The notes below the pieces were generated by a model. That model saw only the letters and a list, made by a program, of their open reading frames with translations. It was not told where the DNA came from and did no database searches. Positions 17,600 through 27,142 of a DNA stretch of 64,000 nucleotides are shown piece by piece; the first letter of the stretch is position 1, and every line of letters begins with the position of its first letter. A program made the position numbers and the translations under genes. Origin of the DNA: Lewinella sp041392765 (GTDB lineage Bacteria; Bacteroidota; Bacteroidia; Chitinophagales; Saprospiraceae); the NCBI GenBank assembly GCA_041392765.1, contig JAWKLL010000006.1, forward strand, positions 1 through 64,000, read 5' to 3'.

Positions 17600-18454
17600 G
17601 AGATTGTGTGAATTTTCCTGATTGAGCGAAAGGCGCAGTTGATGCCATAAGCATCGCCCGATAACGGTTTCCACTATGTGACAGGCGATTCCGATTTTTA
17701 TCGGGAGAGCATGGCCGCATAGCGTTTGTTGGCTGTTCGGGATTATTCTCCTTATCTCGGAGGCGTTCCCTTTCGGTTGGTATATCTCTGTCTCGGAGGC
17801 TGATGCCTGCTGACAGATGCGTGCAATTTACTTCGTTTTTATCAATGCTTCATGCGCGGTGACACCACTTATCGCACCCCTTTTCCCTTGATGGCGGAGG
17901 TGCATTGCTCCTTCTCTATCACTATACCGCTTGGCATCCTGTATCCTGTCAATGGGGCTTCTTCTTTTCCTTGATGAAAAGAAGCAAAAAAGGCCTGTAT
18001 CGGCTTCTCGTGAGCTGAAAACCTACCATTTGCAAACTCGCTCTACTTAGCGTCCCGTTTTATTCAGTTTGATAACGAACTTCCTTCGCAACAACGTTTT
18101 CGAGGCTCAAACAGTGCAAATGGCTTCGCTTGTTTTTGTTGCGCCCATCCACTAAAGCCGATACGCCGACTTTTCGTGATACGCTATGTTTTTGCAAATG
18201 GCATCTAATGCACGATTAGCGTTTTGACCTCAAATGTCATTCCCTTTTGAATGCAGCGGGCGATTTCGACAGCCACATTGCATAAGCATCAGCTTTAAAA
18301 ATATATGATGGAGTGTGTCAAATGCCCCATGTTCAATGGGAATATCCAAAAATTGTACATTGCACATTTTGGGAATGTGAAACCATATATGAATTTATTA
18401 GGTTGCCGCCACGTAAAGCGATCGGGATAGCTAATTGAGGAAATTTCAGGCATG
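17600..18454. repeat. Non-coding segment bracketed by R1-type inverted ends
   Basis: The left end AATTTTCCTGATTGAGCGAAA (17611 onwards) and the following GCGCAGTTGATGCC-AAGCATCG match the element at 55139-55300. The right end TAATTGAGGAAATTTCAGGCATG (to 18454) matches the right end of the same family. The 850 bases between them have no convincing gene. It may be a large member of the R1 family or two members with foreign sequence between. Confidence 0.4.
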
Positions 18455-18469
18455 TTTTTATTGGGTCTT

Positions 18470-18605
18470 GCACACCCCTCCACTGCGTTGCGGGTGTGCA
18501 GGGGTCGGGCTGTACATGGCTACGCTCCCGACTTCGGCGCGCCTCATCGGGGCTGGTCCGTCGCAGCCGCCACCATTCCATCCCTTACCCAAAAGTATCG
18601 CGAGA
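18470..18605 (+). repeat. Dispersed intergenic repeat R2
   Basis: It shares with 35808-35946 (reverse complement) the blocks CACACCCCTCCACT, GTTGCGGG, TGCAGGGGTCGGGCTGTACATGGCTA, CGACTTCGGCGCGCCTCATCGGGGCTGG and CCACCATT-CCATCCCTTACCC (listed in pieces). TTGCACACCC pairs with GGGTGTGCAGG to form a strong hairpin at one end. It is an intergenic, non-coding, high-GC element of the REP/BIME type. Confidence 0.75.
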
Positions 18606-18622
18606 TTCAAGCCACCGCTAAT

Positions 18623-19249
18623 CTAATCAAAACTTGCATAGTTTTTCCATATCCTCCTATCGGAAAAATGAGGAAGGGACAGCGTATCGCCATCTATTGA
18701 TTTAGCAAACACCGTCAGTTCCTTATTGCCACTTAGATCTCCGTAGAACAACCATTGAAATAGTGCCAGTGTCGCCAAACCAGTTCCTCTGTAATAGCGC
18801 ATGTAGAGCTTGCTTTTTCCTTTGTATCTCTCGTTGGTTTGGTCATAAAAAAACAACCGACATTACGTGCGTTTGCCCCTTGTCATTTCACCCACAACCC
18901 CATTTCTTTCGTTTCAACGATCATACCTGATGCCAAACTTCAATCCTTGATATCAAGTTATTCGTAACACCCACCAAAATACTATCAACGTCATTACCTG
19001 CTATACTCATCTTTTGCCCATAAAACGCCTGATAAGCCCCCTCCACTGTACCTTGCTTTATTGAAACCTCACTTGAAAACACCTCTTTCGGAATGGCGGG
19101 TTGTAATATCCGACAAGGAACGGACGCTTCCAACTGAACGTCTTGCGATGTGTAGTCAGCAACGGGGTCTCGTATCACAAAGCCGTTAGGGTACACGCAT
19201 GAAAAAGGCCGAGCAAAACACTCAGCATTGTTTTTATTGGTCTTCGCAT
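18623..19249 (-). pseudogene. Probable lipoprotein of unknown function, frame-disrupted
   Basis: The ATG at 19249 starts MRRPIKTMLSVLLGLFHAC, a lipoprotein signal with the lipobox ending in Cys. After a shift the frame continues with VYPNGFVIRDPVADYTSQDV and SEVSIKQGTVEGAYQAFYG to 18921. A third block (MFFYDQTNERYKGKSKLYMR, then GNKELTVFAKSIDGDTLSLP) ends at 18623. The sections are adjacent and have protein-like composition, but I do not recognise the family. At least two indels are needed to join them. Confidence 0.4.
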
Positions 19250-19452
19250 TATAGTATTATTTCGATGTAACTACTTAGTGAAAAGACGGAAATAACCACC
19301 CCCATTTTTTTCTACCGATTCGCGAATATTTCACGCAAGCTCCTTTTAGTCGCTTGCTTAGAAAATTTTAGCGAATCAAAAATGGGGGCAGTTATTTTTA
19401 ATCCGTCACTTAGGTAGTGCGCTTTCGATAATAACTAAAACCAGACCTAATA

Positions 19453-20441
19453 TTATGTTGTTAAGTTTTTACCCCACATACGCCACTTCTTCAGCGCGAA
19501 CGATTTTCTGGCGTTCGGCAAGTATGCTTCTACAAAAGGAGCCGCATACGGAAGGGACGTATCTGCCGCATTGACACGGATGACTGGGGCATCTAAGTAG
19601 TCGAAAGCATAGCGCTGCACTTCGTAAGCTACCTCGCTGGAAACACCTGCAAACGGCCAAGACTCGTCAATAACAACCAATCGGTTGGTCTTCTTGACAG
19701 ATTGTACAATCGTATGAAAATCTAAGGGGCGGATGGTGCGCAAGTCAATGACCTCTGCACTGATGCCTTCTTGTGCCAGCAGCTCGGCAGCTTCCATGGT
19801 AGGCAGCATCATTTTATTGAAGGAAACCAAGGTGACATCTGTTCCTTCGCGGCGAACGGCGGCTACCCCTATGGGTACCAAGTATTCGCCTTCGGGCACT
19901 TCGCCTTCGTATCCATACAGCAGCTCCGATTCCATCACACAGACGGGGTCATTGTCGCGGATGGCAGACTTGAGCAAGCCCTTAGCATCGGCAGGGTCTG
20001 TGCAAGAAATAACCTTCAAACCGGGTGTGTTAGCCATCCAGCTTTCAAAAGTCTGAGAGTGCTGCTGCGCCAACTGTCCAGCAGAACCCGATACCACGGA
20101 ACACAATAGGACAAGAAAACTGCCCAGCCGACTGCGACAAGGTCTTAGCGGCGTTGTTTACAATCTGGTCGAATGCTAAGACGGCAAAGTTCCAAGTCAT
20201 AAACTCAATAATAGGTCGCAAACCATTCATGGCCGCCCCTACCCCAATACCTGCGAAGCCCAATTCGGCAATCGGCGTATCGATGACCCGCCTGCCAAAT
20301 TCATCCAGCATGCCTTTGCTTACCTTGTAGGCACCGTTGTATTGGGCTACTTCCTCTCCCATCAGAAATACGGTTTCATCTCGGCGCATTTCCTCAATCA
20401 TGGCTTCGCGTAATGCATCGCGTAATGCTAATTTTGGACAT
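19453..20441 (-). pseudogene. pdhB: Pyruvate dehydrogenase E1 component, beta subunit, frame-disrupted
   Basis: E1-beta of the pyruvate dehydrogenase complex, which with E1-alpha and thiamine diphosphate decarboxylates pyruvate. The first part reads LALRDALREAMIEEMRRDETVFLMGEEVAQYNGAYK and TPIAELGFAGIGVGAAM. The second (19453-20106) reads QLAQQHSQTFESWMANTPGLKV, TLVSFNKM, VIDLRTIRPLD and VVIDESWPFAGVSSEVA. Frameshifts lie near 20095 (IVFRG/SAGQ junction) and 20432 (a four-A run; removing one A makes MSKLALRDAL from the ATG at 20441). The lpdA E3 gene is 12 kb away. An essential gene like this is more likely mis-sequenced than dead. Confidence 0.9.
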
Positions 20442-20530
20442 AGTTGACGGTCTTTTATCGTTTCGTTCCGTAAAAAGTGGTGCAAAAATACTAATCCTCT
20501 CTTACTCAGCAACACTATTTGTAAAAAGCA

Positions 20531-20561
20531 TTGCAAAACAACGTAAAACTATGTACTTTTG
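20531..20561 (+). promoter_or_regulatory. Bacteroidota-type promoter for the small lipoprotein/ytxJ operon
   Basis: TTGC at 20531 and TACTTTTG at 20554-20561 fit the TTTG / TAnnTTTG consensus with a 19-base spacer. It lies 87 bases before the small lipoprotein start and faces away from pdhB. Confidence 0.7.
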
Positions 20562-20647
20562 CAGCCCGATAAAATAAACTAATTTAGGTTCGTTGGTTTG
20601 TTTTTCAGTGATTTATATTCCATAGAACTATCAAAAACTTGACCTCC

Positions 20648-20805
20648 ATGAAAATTTCTCGCAAGCACATCAACCTCGCTATTGTATTCGCTACGGCGAC
20701 TGTGTTGTTTTCTTCTTGCAACAAAGGCTATGGCTGCCCAATAATTTCCAGTTGAACGATTCAGTGTGGAATGTTGTTCAGTCAGCGATAGCTTTTATTT
20801 TCTAG
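20648..20805 (+). pseudogene. Small lipoprotein of the CNKGYGCP type, one frameshift
   Basis: The ATG at 20648 gives MKISRKHINLAIVFATATVLF and then SSCNKGYGCP, a lipoprotein signal with the mature Cys followed by a Gly-Tyr-Gly-Cys-Pro motif. As written it stops at 20755. One extra base after the CCA codon (near 20740) restores NNFQLNDSVWNVVQSAIAF and a stop at 20805, giving about 52 residues. Short lipoproteins of this kind are seen in other Bacteroidota (family knowledge, not searched). It precedes ytxJ by 15 bases and shares its promoter. Confidence 0.6.
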
Positions 20806-20820
20806 AACCCCTCCAATATC

Positions 20821-21165
20821 ATGGTAAAGTGGTGCACTTTGGCGCAGGAAGCCGAAGTACAACAAATTGCTGATGCCTCCTTTCATCAGCCGTGCCTTAT
20901 TTTCAAGCATAGTACGCGGTGTAGCATCAGTGCTTTTGCTAAAAATAGGTTGGAAAGCCAGTGGGATATCCCCGCCGACCTATTGAAGCCATATTATTTG
21001 GATTTGATCGCTCACCGCGAGGTGTCCAACAAAGTAGCCAGCCACTTTGGTATCGACCACGAGTCGCCCCAAGTACTCTTGATTCGCGATGGGATGTGTG
21101 TCTATGATGCTTCTCATTTGGCCATCACCGTGGATGCAATACTCGCACAATTGGAGGTGGCTTAA
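20821..21165 (+). CDS. ytxJ: Bacillithiol system redox-active protein YtxJ (monothiol bacilliredoxin)
   Basis: A 114-residue thioredoxin-fold protein of the DUF2847 family. It has the single-cysteine active site FKHSTRCSIS (residues about 28-37), the helix LLKPYYLDLIAHREVSNKVASHFGI, and the cis-Pro segment HESPQVLLIRDG. The family removes bacillithiol mixed disulfides from proteins. Its presence implies that the organism makes bacillithiol. The frame is intact; the start is the ATG at 20821. It follows the small lipoprotein and precedes mnmD. Confidence 0.88.
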   Translation: MVKWCTLAQEAEVQQIADASFHQPCLIFKHSTRCSISAFAKNRLESQWDIPADLLKPYYLDLIAHREVSNKVASHFGIDHESPQVLLIRDGMCVYDASHLAITVDAILAQLEVA

Positions 21166-21186
21166 ATTGTTACCTGCCGACCCTGT

Positions 21187-21837
21187 TTGAAACCCAGGGA
21201 TGGTTCCCATAGTTTGATAAACGAAACTTTCGGTGTCAGCTATCACTCCAAGTATGGGGCGATACAGGAATCCCGCCATGTGTTTATCGAAGCGGGGCTG
21301 GGTATGGTATTGCCTACTCATTCCCATATTCGCCTGTTGGAAATGGGTTTTGGCAGCGGGTTGAACGCCTTGCTTACCCTGCAATTGATAAACGCGATGA
21401 AGGGCAAAACCGTTTTTTACGAAACCGTGGAAACCCACCCCATTCCTCCCGAACAAGTCAAGGCACTAAACTACCCGGTTACGGTGGATATACCCGAAAC
21501 GCAATTCTATGCTCTCCACGAAGCACCTTGGAATGAACCGATGGTGATTACCCCCTCTTTCACGCTGCTGAAATGGCTGGACAGCCTGCAAGATGCCCCG
21601 CTTACAGGCGGCTATGACCTTGTTTATTTTGATGCGTTTGCCCCTACTTCCCAGCCAGAATTATGGGAAAAGCCTGTGTTTTCAAAAATATTCGACCACA
21701 TGGCTCCGGGCGGTGTGCTTGTCACCTATTGCGCCAAGGGCGTAGTGAAACGCACCCTCCGCGATATAGGCTTCACCGTGGAAGGCATCCCCGGCCCTCC
21801 GGGTAAAAGGGAAATGACGAGGGCTGTGAAAGTATAG
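21187..21837 (+). CDS. mnmD: tRNA 5-methylaminomethyl-2-thiouridine methyltransferase MnmD
   Basis: A 216-residue SAM-dependent methyltransferase equal to the N-terminal half of E. coli MnmC, without the FAD domain. It methylates nm5(s2)U34 of tRNAs. Visible motifs are DGSHSLINETFGVSYHSKYGAIQESRHVFIEAG, the SAM-binding LLEMGFGSGLNALLTL and the active-site DLVYFDAFAPTSQPELW. A standalone MnmD is usual in Bacteroidota. No ATG precedes the homologous region, so the TTG at 21187 is the best start. The frame is intact. Confidence 0.9.
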   Translation: MKPRDGSHSLINETFGVSYHSKYGAIQESRHVFIEAGLGMVLPTHSHIRLLEMGFGSGLNALLTLQLINAMKGKTVFYETVETHPIPPEQVKALNYPVTVDIPETQFYALHEAPWNEPMVITPSFTLLKWLDSLQDAPLTGGYDLVYFDAFAPTSQPELWEKPVFSKIFDHMAPGGVLVTYCAKGVVKRTLRDIGFTVEGIPGPPGKREMTRAVKV

Positions 21838-21859
21838 ACTTCAAATACCCCCATTCATT

Positions 21860-22519
21860 ATGTCATATCAGGCAATCATTTTCGACATGGACGGCACTTT
21901 GGTGCACACCGAACCTGCCCATTGTGAGGCTTGGCTATCAACGCTCGCCGGACGAGGTTTTCACTATGATGAAGCTTGGTTTGCCCAGTGGATAGGCACC
22001 GCTGACCGCATATTGGCGCAAGCCGTTATTGATGAACACCAACTGACGGAATCGCCTCGCGAATTGCAACAGATAAAAGAGGCAAAGCTGCACGAAAGGT
22101 TGGTACAACGCAATTTTGCCTATCCGGGGGTAGAAGCGGCATTGTCGCAGCTCCATGGACGTTTGCCTATGGCGATTGCTACCAACAGTTCTCGCAAAGA
22201 TGTAGAAGCCGTTTTCAAGGCCACCCCTCTGGATCGCTATATGCAAGCAGTCGTGACTTCGGATGATGTTGAACGCCTCAAACCAGCACCGGATATGTAT
22301 CTTCAGGCTGCTGAAAAATTGGGCGTGTCTCCACAACACTGTATCGCCGTAGAAGACTCTCCTGCTGGCTCTAAAGCCGCTTGGGATGCAGGGATGTACG
22401 TACTGGCACTCACCAGCTCTAAACCCCGCGAGGCTATGCAATGGGGGCATGAGTGGCACCATCATCCCATGGAAGCGATGCAACGTATATTGGCATTAAG
22501 CGTATGTCTAAAAATTTAA
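21860..22519 (+). CDS. HAD-superfamily hydrolase, beta-phosphoglucomutase-like
   Basis: A 219-residue HAD subfamily IA phosphatase. DMDGTLVHTE carries the nucleophile and acid/base Asp residues, ATNSSRK is motif II, KPAPDMYL motif III and VEDSPAGSKAAWDAG motif IV. The exact substrate (sugar phosphate or phosphoglycolate) cannot be told. The last residues, SVCLKI and the stop, are encoded by the left end of an R1-type repeat that begins at 22499, so the original C-terminus has probably been replaced. Confidence 0.88.
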   Translation: MSYQAIIFDMDGTLVHTEPAHCEAWLSTLAGRGFHYDEAWFAQWIGTADRILAQAVIDEHQLTESPRELQQIKEAKLHERLVQRNFAYPGVEAALSQLHGRLPMAIATNSSRKDVEAVFKATPLDRYMQAVVTSDDVERLKPAPDMYLQAAEKLGVSPQHCIAVEDSPAGSKAAWDAGMYVLALTSSKPREAMQWGHEWHHHPMEAMQRILALSVCLKI

Positions 22520-22794
22520 TTTGTTTGTATTCTAAAATCAGGCCCACCAAATGGTTGGTGCTTTCTGATTTCCAAGGATTGGCTTCGCCGCTACTACGTG
22601 GTCGCTTCGCGTCTACTTCGTGGTTAAGAACGTGGCGTCAGCATAAAAACTTCATTTAGCCCCTCGGCAGAGCCGAGACAAGCTGCTAAAATCAGTTTTG
22701 ATGCTTTAGCCACAACCTCAAATCGTTGAACTCCGAGGAGCTTGCGACGATCAGCGAAGCTAAAATCAGTTCGCAAAATTTTTAGACATACTCT
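22499..22794. repeat. R1-type inverted-end element
   Basis: The ends AGCGTATGTCTAAAAATTT and AAATTTTTAGACATACTCT are inverted copies of each other. The 300 bases between have no gene. Related ends occur at 30062, 34231, 55139-55300 and 17600-18454. The left end supplies the stop codon of the HAD gene. Confidence 0.7.
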
Positions 22795-22957
22795 AATCAT
22801 CCAGAACAAGTCCCAATAGATATTTTCATCGGTCAAAGCGGGTTGAACATCCCGCAAATGGTCAAGTTGGTGGGAAAAGTTTGCGCGTTGTCATAAAAAT
22901 GCCGAATATAGCCTTTGATAATGAGTAAATATTGACTCATTCCTCAAACTGTAAGCG

Positions 22958-23422
22958 ATGATAGGTAAAGTAAAACACTGGTTAGGGATAGAGGGCATTA
23001 AACTGGATATACAACTGCCAGCAGGACAACCTTTTGATGCTGGGCAATTGCAGGGATCCGCTATCTATGCACGCGGCAAACCGTGACGGGCATACGCGTG
23101 GTGCTGATAGAGCGATACAGCCGAGGCCGGTGGGAAGAACAACTCATCGATGAGTACGAATTGGGCACGCTAAGCTTAGATGGCACTTTTGAGGTGACAC
23201 CCGAAGCCCCGTGGAAAAGCCATTCCTGATGCGGTTCACGCCAGTAGAATCGGAGGTAGGATGTTTGGGGCAACCGCAATGTACTCCAACCGCCAGTTGG
23301 CTAAAGCGGCTCGGTGGGAACGAAATGCACAATCGCGCTTCCGCATAGAAGCCGAAGCCAGTGTGAAGGGCGTTGCGCTGAATCTTTTTGATAAAAAAGA
23401 CGTTATTTTCTCCGGCAGGTAG
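22958..23422 (+). pseudogene. Unknown Spo0M/arrestin-like protein, frame-disrupted
   Basis: Three frames join to MIGKVKHWLGIEGIKLDIQL, then FDAGQLQGS...ARGK, then VTGIRVVLIERYSRGRWEE, LIDEYELGTLSLDGTFEVTPEAP, EKPFLMRFTPVESEV and FRIEAEASVKGVALNLFDKK. The beta-rich layout with a central 'RVVLIERY' strand recalls Spo0M/arrestin-fold proteins, but the resemblance is weak and I would not assign a function. Shifts lie near 23083, 23215 and 23262. It precedes the dipeptide epimerase by 25 bases and is probably in one operon with it. Confidence 0.5.
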
Positions 23423-23447
23423 CCAAAAATAGCCACGGTTAACAACT

Positions 23448-24381
23448 ATGGACATTATCGTACACACTTTCGACTTGCCCTTGCGGCATACGTTTACCAT
23501 CAGCCACGAATCGCGTACCGTGCAGCCCACCTTAATACTGGAACTTCGGGACAACGATGGGTTTCATGGGTTGGTGAAGCAACGGTGACCAGCTACTCGG
23601 CATCACGATGCAAGGATGCTGGATGCGGTGGAACGCGTGCGCCCCTACCAAAACCTACTCGTTTAGCGCACACAGATGTCCGTATTCAGCATTGGAAGTC
23701 CATCTGCCCCATGACTCCTTCGTGCGTGTGCCTTGGATATGGCCGCCAACGACCTGTGGGCACGTCGGCATGGCCGCCCTCTACGAAATGTGGAGTTAAA
23801 CCCTGCCGATGCTCCTACTACCAGCTTTACCATAGGTATGGCCTCATTGACGAAATGGTGGCCAAAATGTGGAGAAAGCCCTGGCCTTGTACAATAAAAT
23901 TGGGTACTGAATCACGATTTAGACATCATGCGGACGTTGCGTGCGCACACCGATGCCACCTTCCGAGTGGATGCCAATACCGCTTGACTGCTGCCCAAAC
24001 CATAGCCTATTCCAAGGAACTGAAAACCTTGGGGGTAGAGTTCATCGAGCAACCCGAAAGCGGATGCTTGGGCAGGCCACAAGGAAGCCCTCTTAGGAAG
24101 CCATTTACCTATTATTGCCGACGAAAGTTGCCACGTGAATCAGATGTAGCACAGTTGTGGATATTTGACGGCATCAACATCAAGTTAGTAAAATGTGGTG
24201 GACTGACCCCTGCTCGTCGCATGATTCAACAGGCGCGCGCGCTGAGGCTGAAGGTGATGATGGGTTGCATGACGGAAAGCTCGGTAGAGTTTTCGGCCAT
24301 TGCCCACATCGCGCCCCCATGCTCGACTATGTGGATATGGACGGCGCGTTGCTCTTGGCCAAAGACCTGCACGAGGCGTAG
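23448..24381 (+). pseudogene. L-Ala-D/L-Glu (dipeptide) epimerase, frame-disrupted
   Basis: An enolase-superfamily enzyme used in murein peptide recycling. Reading across frames: MDIIVHTFDLPLRHTFTISH, ALDMAANDLWAR, SFTIGMASLDEMVAK, IKLGTE (catalytic KxK region), FRVDANT (metal Asp), GVEFIEQPE (metal Glu), INIKLVKCGGLTPARRMI (catalytic Lys) and MMGCMTESSVEFSAIAHIAP with LDYVDMDGALLLA. All expected catalytic blocks of the YcjG/YkfB group are present. At least seven indels break the frame, one of the highest densities in the window. Confidence 0.8.
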
Positions 24382-24575
24382 TCACTGATGAGGCAGCACA
24401 ACTCCATCACGCAGACTTGTGAGACGGGCGCGGCGTTGTAGCTTTTTTGGGGGAATTGATGTAGGATGCAAAAACGAGGAAACGGTTTGTTTTTTCACTT
24501 TTTGCTGTTAAGAGAACTGGGGGCAAGCCTTGCGAGTGTAGCATGGGGTAGTGGACGCTACGACGATCAGGGTTT

Positions 24576-24702
24576 TCCGAGCGTACCATTTCTATCGGAA
24601 TGACAAATCACGCCTGCATATTTGTTAATGGATGCATTCCTAACGGAATGCAAGCCGATGTTACCATTGCTTTTTACCGAGCGTACCATTCCTATCTGAA
24701 TG
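24576..24702 (+). repeat. Two direct repeats of a 27-bp unit
   Basis: CCGAGCGTACCATTTCTATC with GGAATG at 24576-24602, and the nearly identical CCGAGCGTACCATTCCTATC with TGAATG at 24676-24702, are 100 bases apart. Only two units are present, so it is not a CRISPR array. Confidence 0.55.
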
Positions 24703-24794
24703 TTGTTCAAAATCCACGATGAATTTCCGTCACGCTCCAATTTGGGGTACTCCATAGCTTTTATTTTGCTGTTAGCAGGAAAACAAAATAGCCA

Positions 24795-24822
24795 GTAGAG
24801 ACGTTGCATGTAACGTCTCTAC
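24795..24822. repeat. Perfect palindromic hairpin
   Basis: GTAGAGACGTTGCATGTAACGTCTCTAC reads (in two halves) as an 11-bp stem GTAGAGACGTT/AACGTCTCTAC with a short loop. Hairpins with this GTAGAGACGTT core are dispersed repeats in several bacterial genomes. Confidence 0.6.
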
Positions 24823-24899
24823 GTTGGCGTTGACGTTTCTCATCCCGTTTATACAAAATCAATATCCCATGAATATGATTGGACACGAACACACACCTA

Positions 24900-25065
24900 C
24901 AGGGTTGTCGGATCTAAATTTCGTTAATGTAAAAAGCTTAAAAATACAAGCAAATACGCATTGTTAAAAACAACAAATCAAAAGACAGTAAATGTTACCT
25001 TTTTCTCTAACGCTAACAAAATCGACGCATTAATACATTAGTATTATTTGCATCCGACAGCCCTG
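24900..25065. mobile_element. MITE-like element, copy A
   Basis: A 166-bp non-coding element with inverted ends CAGGG(T)TGTCGGAT and ATCCGACAGCCCTG. It is about 95% identical to copy B at 30459-30626 in the same orientation. Its interior is AT-rich, with TAATACATTAGTATTA near the right end. A target duplication cannot be recognised here because the right flank is a C-run. Confidence 0.8.
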
Positions 25066-25326
25066 ACCCCCCCCCAAACCGCCCCCGTGAGCGATAGGAA
25101 CGGGTGGCCGCCCTTAGCCTTAGCGGGGCGGACTACGATGATAGCGCGACCCCTGCACAGCGTTGAAGTGCAGCGCGGGGCAAAGAGGCACGGCATACAT
25201 GGATTGAAAGTAGGGCTGAAATTCACTCAAACGGCTATCCCTATAACTATCGGGCACAAATTTTCGCACGATGCAGGAATTTCTATACAAGTTCTTATTT
25301 TTGCGAGCTTAAACAACCATATCTCC

Positions 25327-27093
25327 ATGTATAGGACACATAATTGCGGCGAGCTTCGCCTTTCGGATGTTGGAATGGAAGTCACCCTGAGCGGGTGGGT
25401 GCAGGTGGGACGCGACTTTGGCGCACTTACTTTTTGGATTTGCGCGACCGCTATGGCATTACCCAGTTGGTTTTTGATGCGGAAGCCAATGCCGACCTGA
25501 GCGCGGTAGCTCGCAAATTGGGCAGGAGAGAGTGGTATCGGCCACGGGATTGGTACGGGAACGCGCCAATAAAACCCGAATCGCGCCACGGGTGATATAG
25601 AGATTGAGGTGAAAGTTGTGCGCCTACTCAATGCATCCAAAGTGCCGCCGCTTCACGATTGAAGACGATACCGACGGGGGCGACGACTTGCGCATGAAGT
25701 ACCGCTACCTAGGATTTGAGACGGGCACCATTGCAACGCAATATCATCTTCCGCAGCAAGTTGGCGTTGGAAACGCGCAAAGTTCTGGACGGCCAGCAAT
25801 TTGTGGAGGTGGAAACGCCTTTCCTTATCAAGAGTACGCCAGAGGGTGCACGCGACTTTGTGGTGCCTAGCCGCATGAATCGCGGTGAATTTTATGCACT
25901 GCCTCAAAGCCCGCAGACGTTCAAACAAATTCTGATGGTGGCTGGTTATGACCGCTACTTCCAGATTGTGAAGTGCTTCCGCGATGAAGACCTCCGCGCC
26001 GACCGGCAGCCGGAGTTCACCCAGATAGACTGCGAAATGGCCTTCGTGACCCAAGAGGAGGTGCTGGCTACCTTCGAAGGGTTGGCGCGGCATTTGTTTC
26101 GGGAAACCCTCGGCATTGAGCTGCCTACTTTCCCCGCATGACCTACGATGATGCCATGCGCCTGTATGGTTCCGATAAGCCGGATGTGCGTTTTGGGATG
26201 GAACTGAACGACCTCAACGCAGTGGCTAAAGGAAAAGGATTCCCCATCTTCGACGATGCTGAATTGGTGGTGGGTATTTGTGCCAAAGGCCAGTCCGAGA
26301 TGACTCGCAAACAGATAGACGCACTGACGGACTGGGTGAAGCGCCCGCAGATTGTGGTAAGGGCTTGGTATATGTGAAGTGTAATGCGGATGGCAGCTAC
26401 AAGTCGTCGGTGGATAAATTCTACAGCCAAGAAGACCTGGCGCAGTGGGCACAGGCGATGGAAGCTGAAGCAGGCGATTTGCTGCTGGTATTGAGTGGCG
26501 AGGATGAAAAAACCCGCAAGCAAATGGGCGAACTGCGCTTGGAAATGGGTCGCCAATTGGGGCTGATGGAACCAGGGGTGTTTAAGCCGCTTTGGGTGGT
26601 AGATTTCCCACTATTGGAATGGGATGAAGATACCCAGCGGTTCTACGCTATGCACCACCCCTTCACCAGCCCGAAAAAAGAGGATGTGGAGCGTATGTTG
26701 AGTGGCGACCACGAGACGCTGAAATCGCTGCGTGCTGATGCCTACGATATGGTCATCAACGGGGTAGAAATCGGAGGCGGCTCTATCCGTATCCACGACC
26801 GCGCGCTACAGGAACGCAACTTCACCTTGCTGGGCTTCACCCCAGAGGAGGCCGAGGCGCAGTTTGGCTTCTTGATGGGGGCGTTTGAATATGGTGCTCC
26901 GCCGCACGGTGGGTTGGCCTTCGGATTCGACCGCCTCTGCGCGGTGATGAATGGCCAAAATTCTATTCGGGACTTCATCGCTTTCCCGAAAAACAACCAG
27001 GGAAGGGATATGATGATAGATGCACCCTCCAGTATCCACAAAGCACAGTTGGATGAACTGAACTTGGCTTTGCTAAAGAAGGGGACGGTGTAA
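25327..27093 (+). pseudogene. aspS: Aspartyl-tRNA synthetase, frame-disrupted
   Basis: Class II aaRS of about 585 residues that charges tRNA-Asp. The anticodon-binding OB domain (MYRTHNCGELR, LSGWVQVGRDFG, RDRYGITQLVFD) is followed by motif 2 (YFQIVKCFRDEDLRADRQPEFTQIDCEMAF). The insertion domain and motif 3 (GAFEYGAPPHGGLAFGFDRL) come next, and the C-terminal NNQGRDMMIDAPS is the bacterial AspRS ending. The part from 26400 to 27093 is in one frame. Indels fall near 25425, 25545, 25640, 25712, 26130 and 26360. An organism cannot lose this gene, so these are good evidence of sequence error in this stretch. Confidence 0.93.
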
Positions 27094-27142
27094 GAAAGCG
27101 CGAAGAGAAGAGATAATGTATAAAGTGTTCAACTTCTTTGAA

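Larger units (their letters stand above)
24382..25326. other. Repeat-rich intergenic region before aspS
   Basis: No gene was found. It contains a pair of direct repeats (24576-24602 and 24676-24702), a perfect hairpin (24795-24822), a MITE (24900-25065) and a GC-rich stretch at 25066-25190. The small open frames in it lack coding character. Confidence 0.55.

Noticed and set aside
17571..18450. Possible RNA gene or lost coding region behind pbpC
   Set aside because: No rRNA or tRNA signature and no frame with coding character; only R1-type repeat ends could be supported.
18295..18581. Two overlapping minus-strand frames of 62 and 82 codons
   Set aside because: They lie across the R1 end and the R2 repeat and change with the repeat; no protein features.
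25048..25500. Frame of 150 codons starting in the C-run behind MITE copy A
   Set aside because: Its first two thirds are repeat-like intergenic DNA; only the part from 25327 is aspS.
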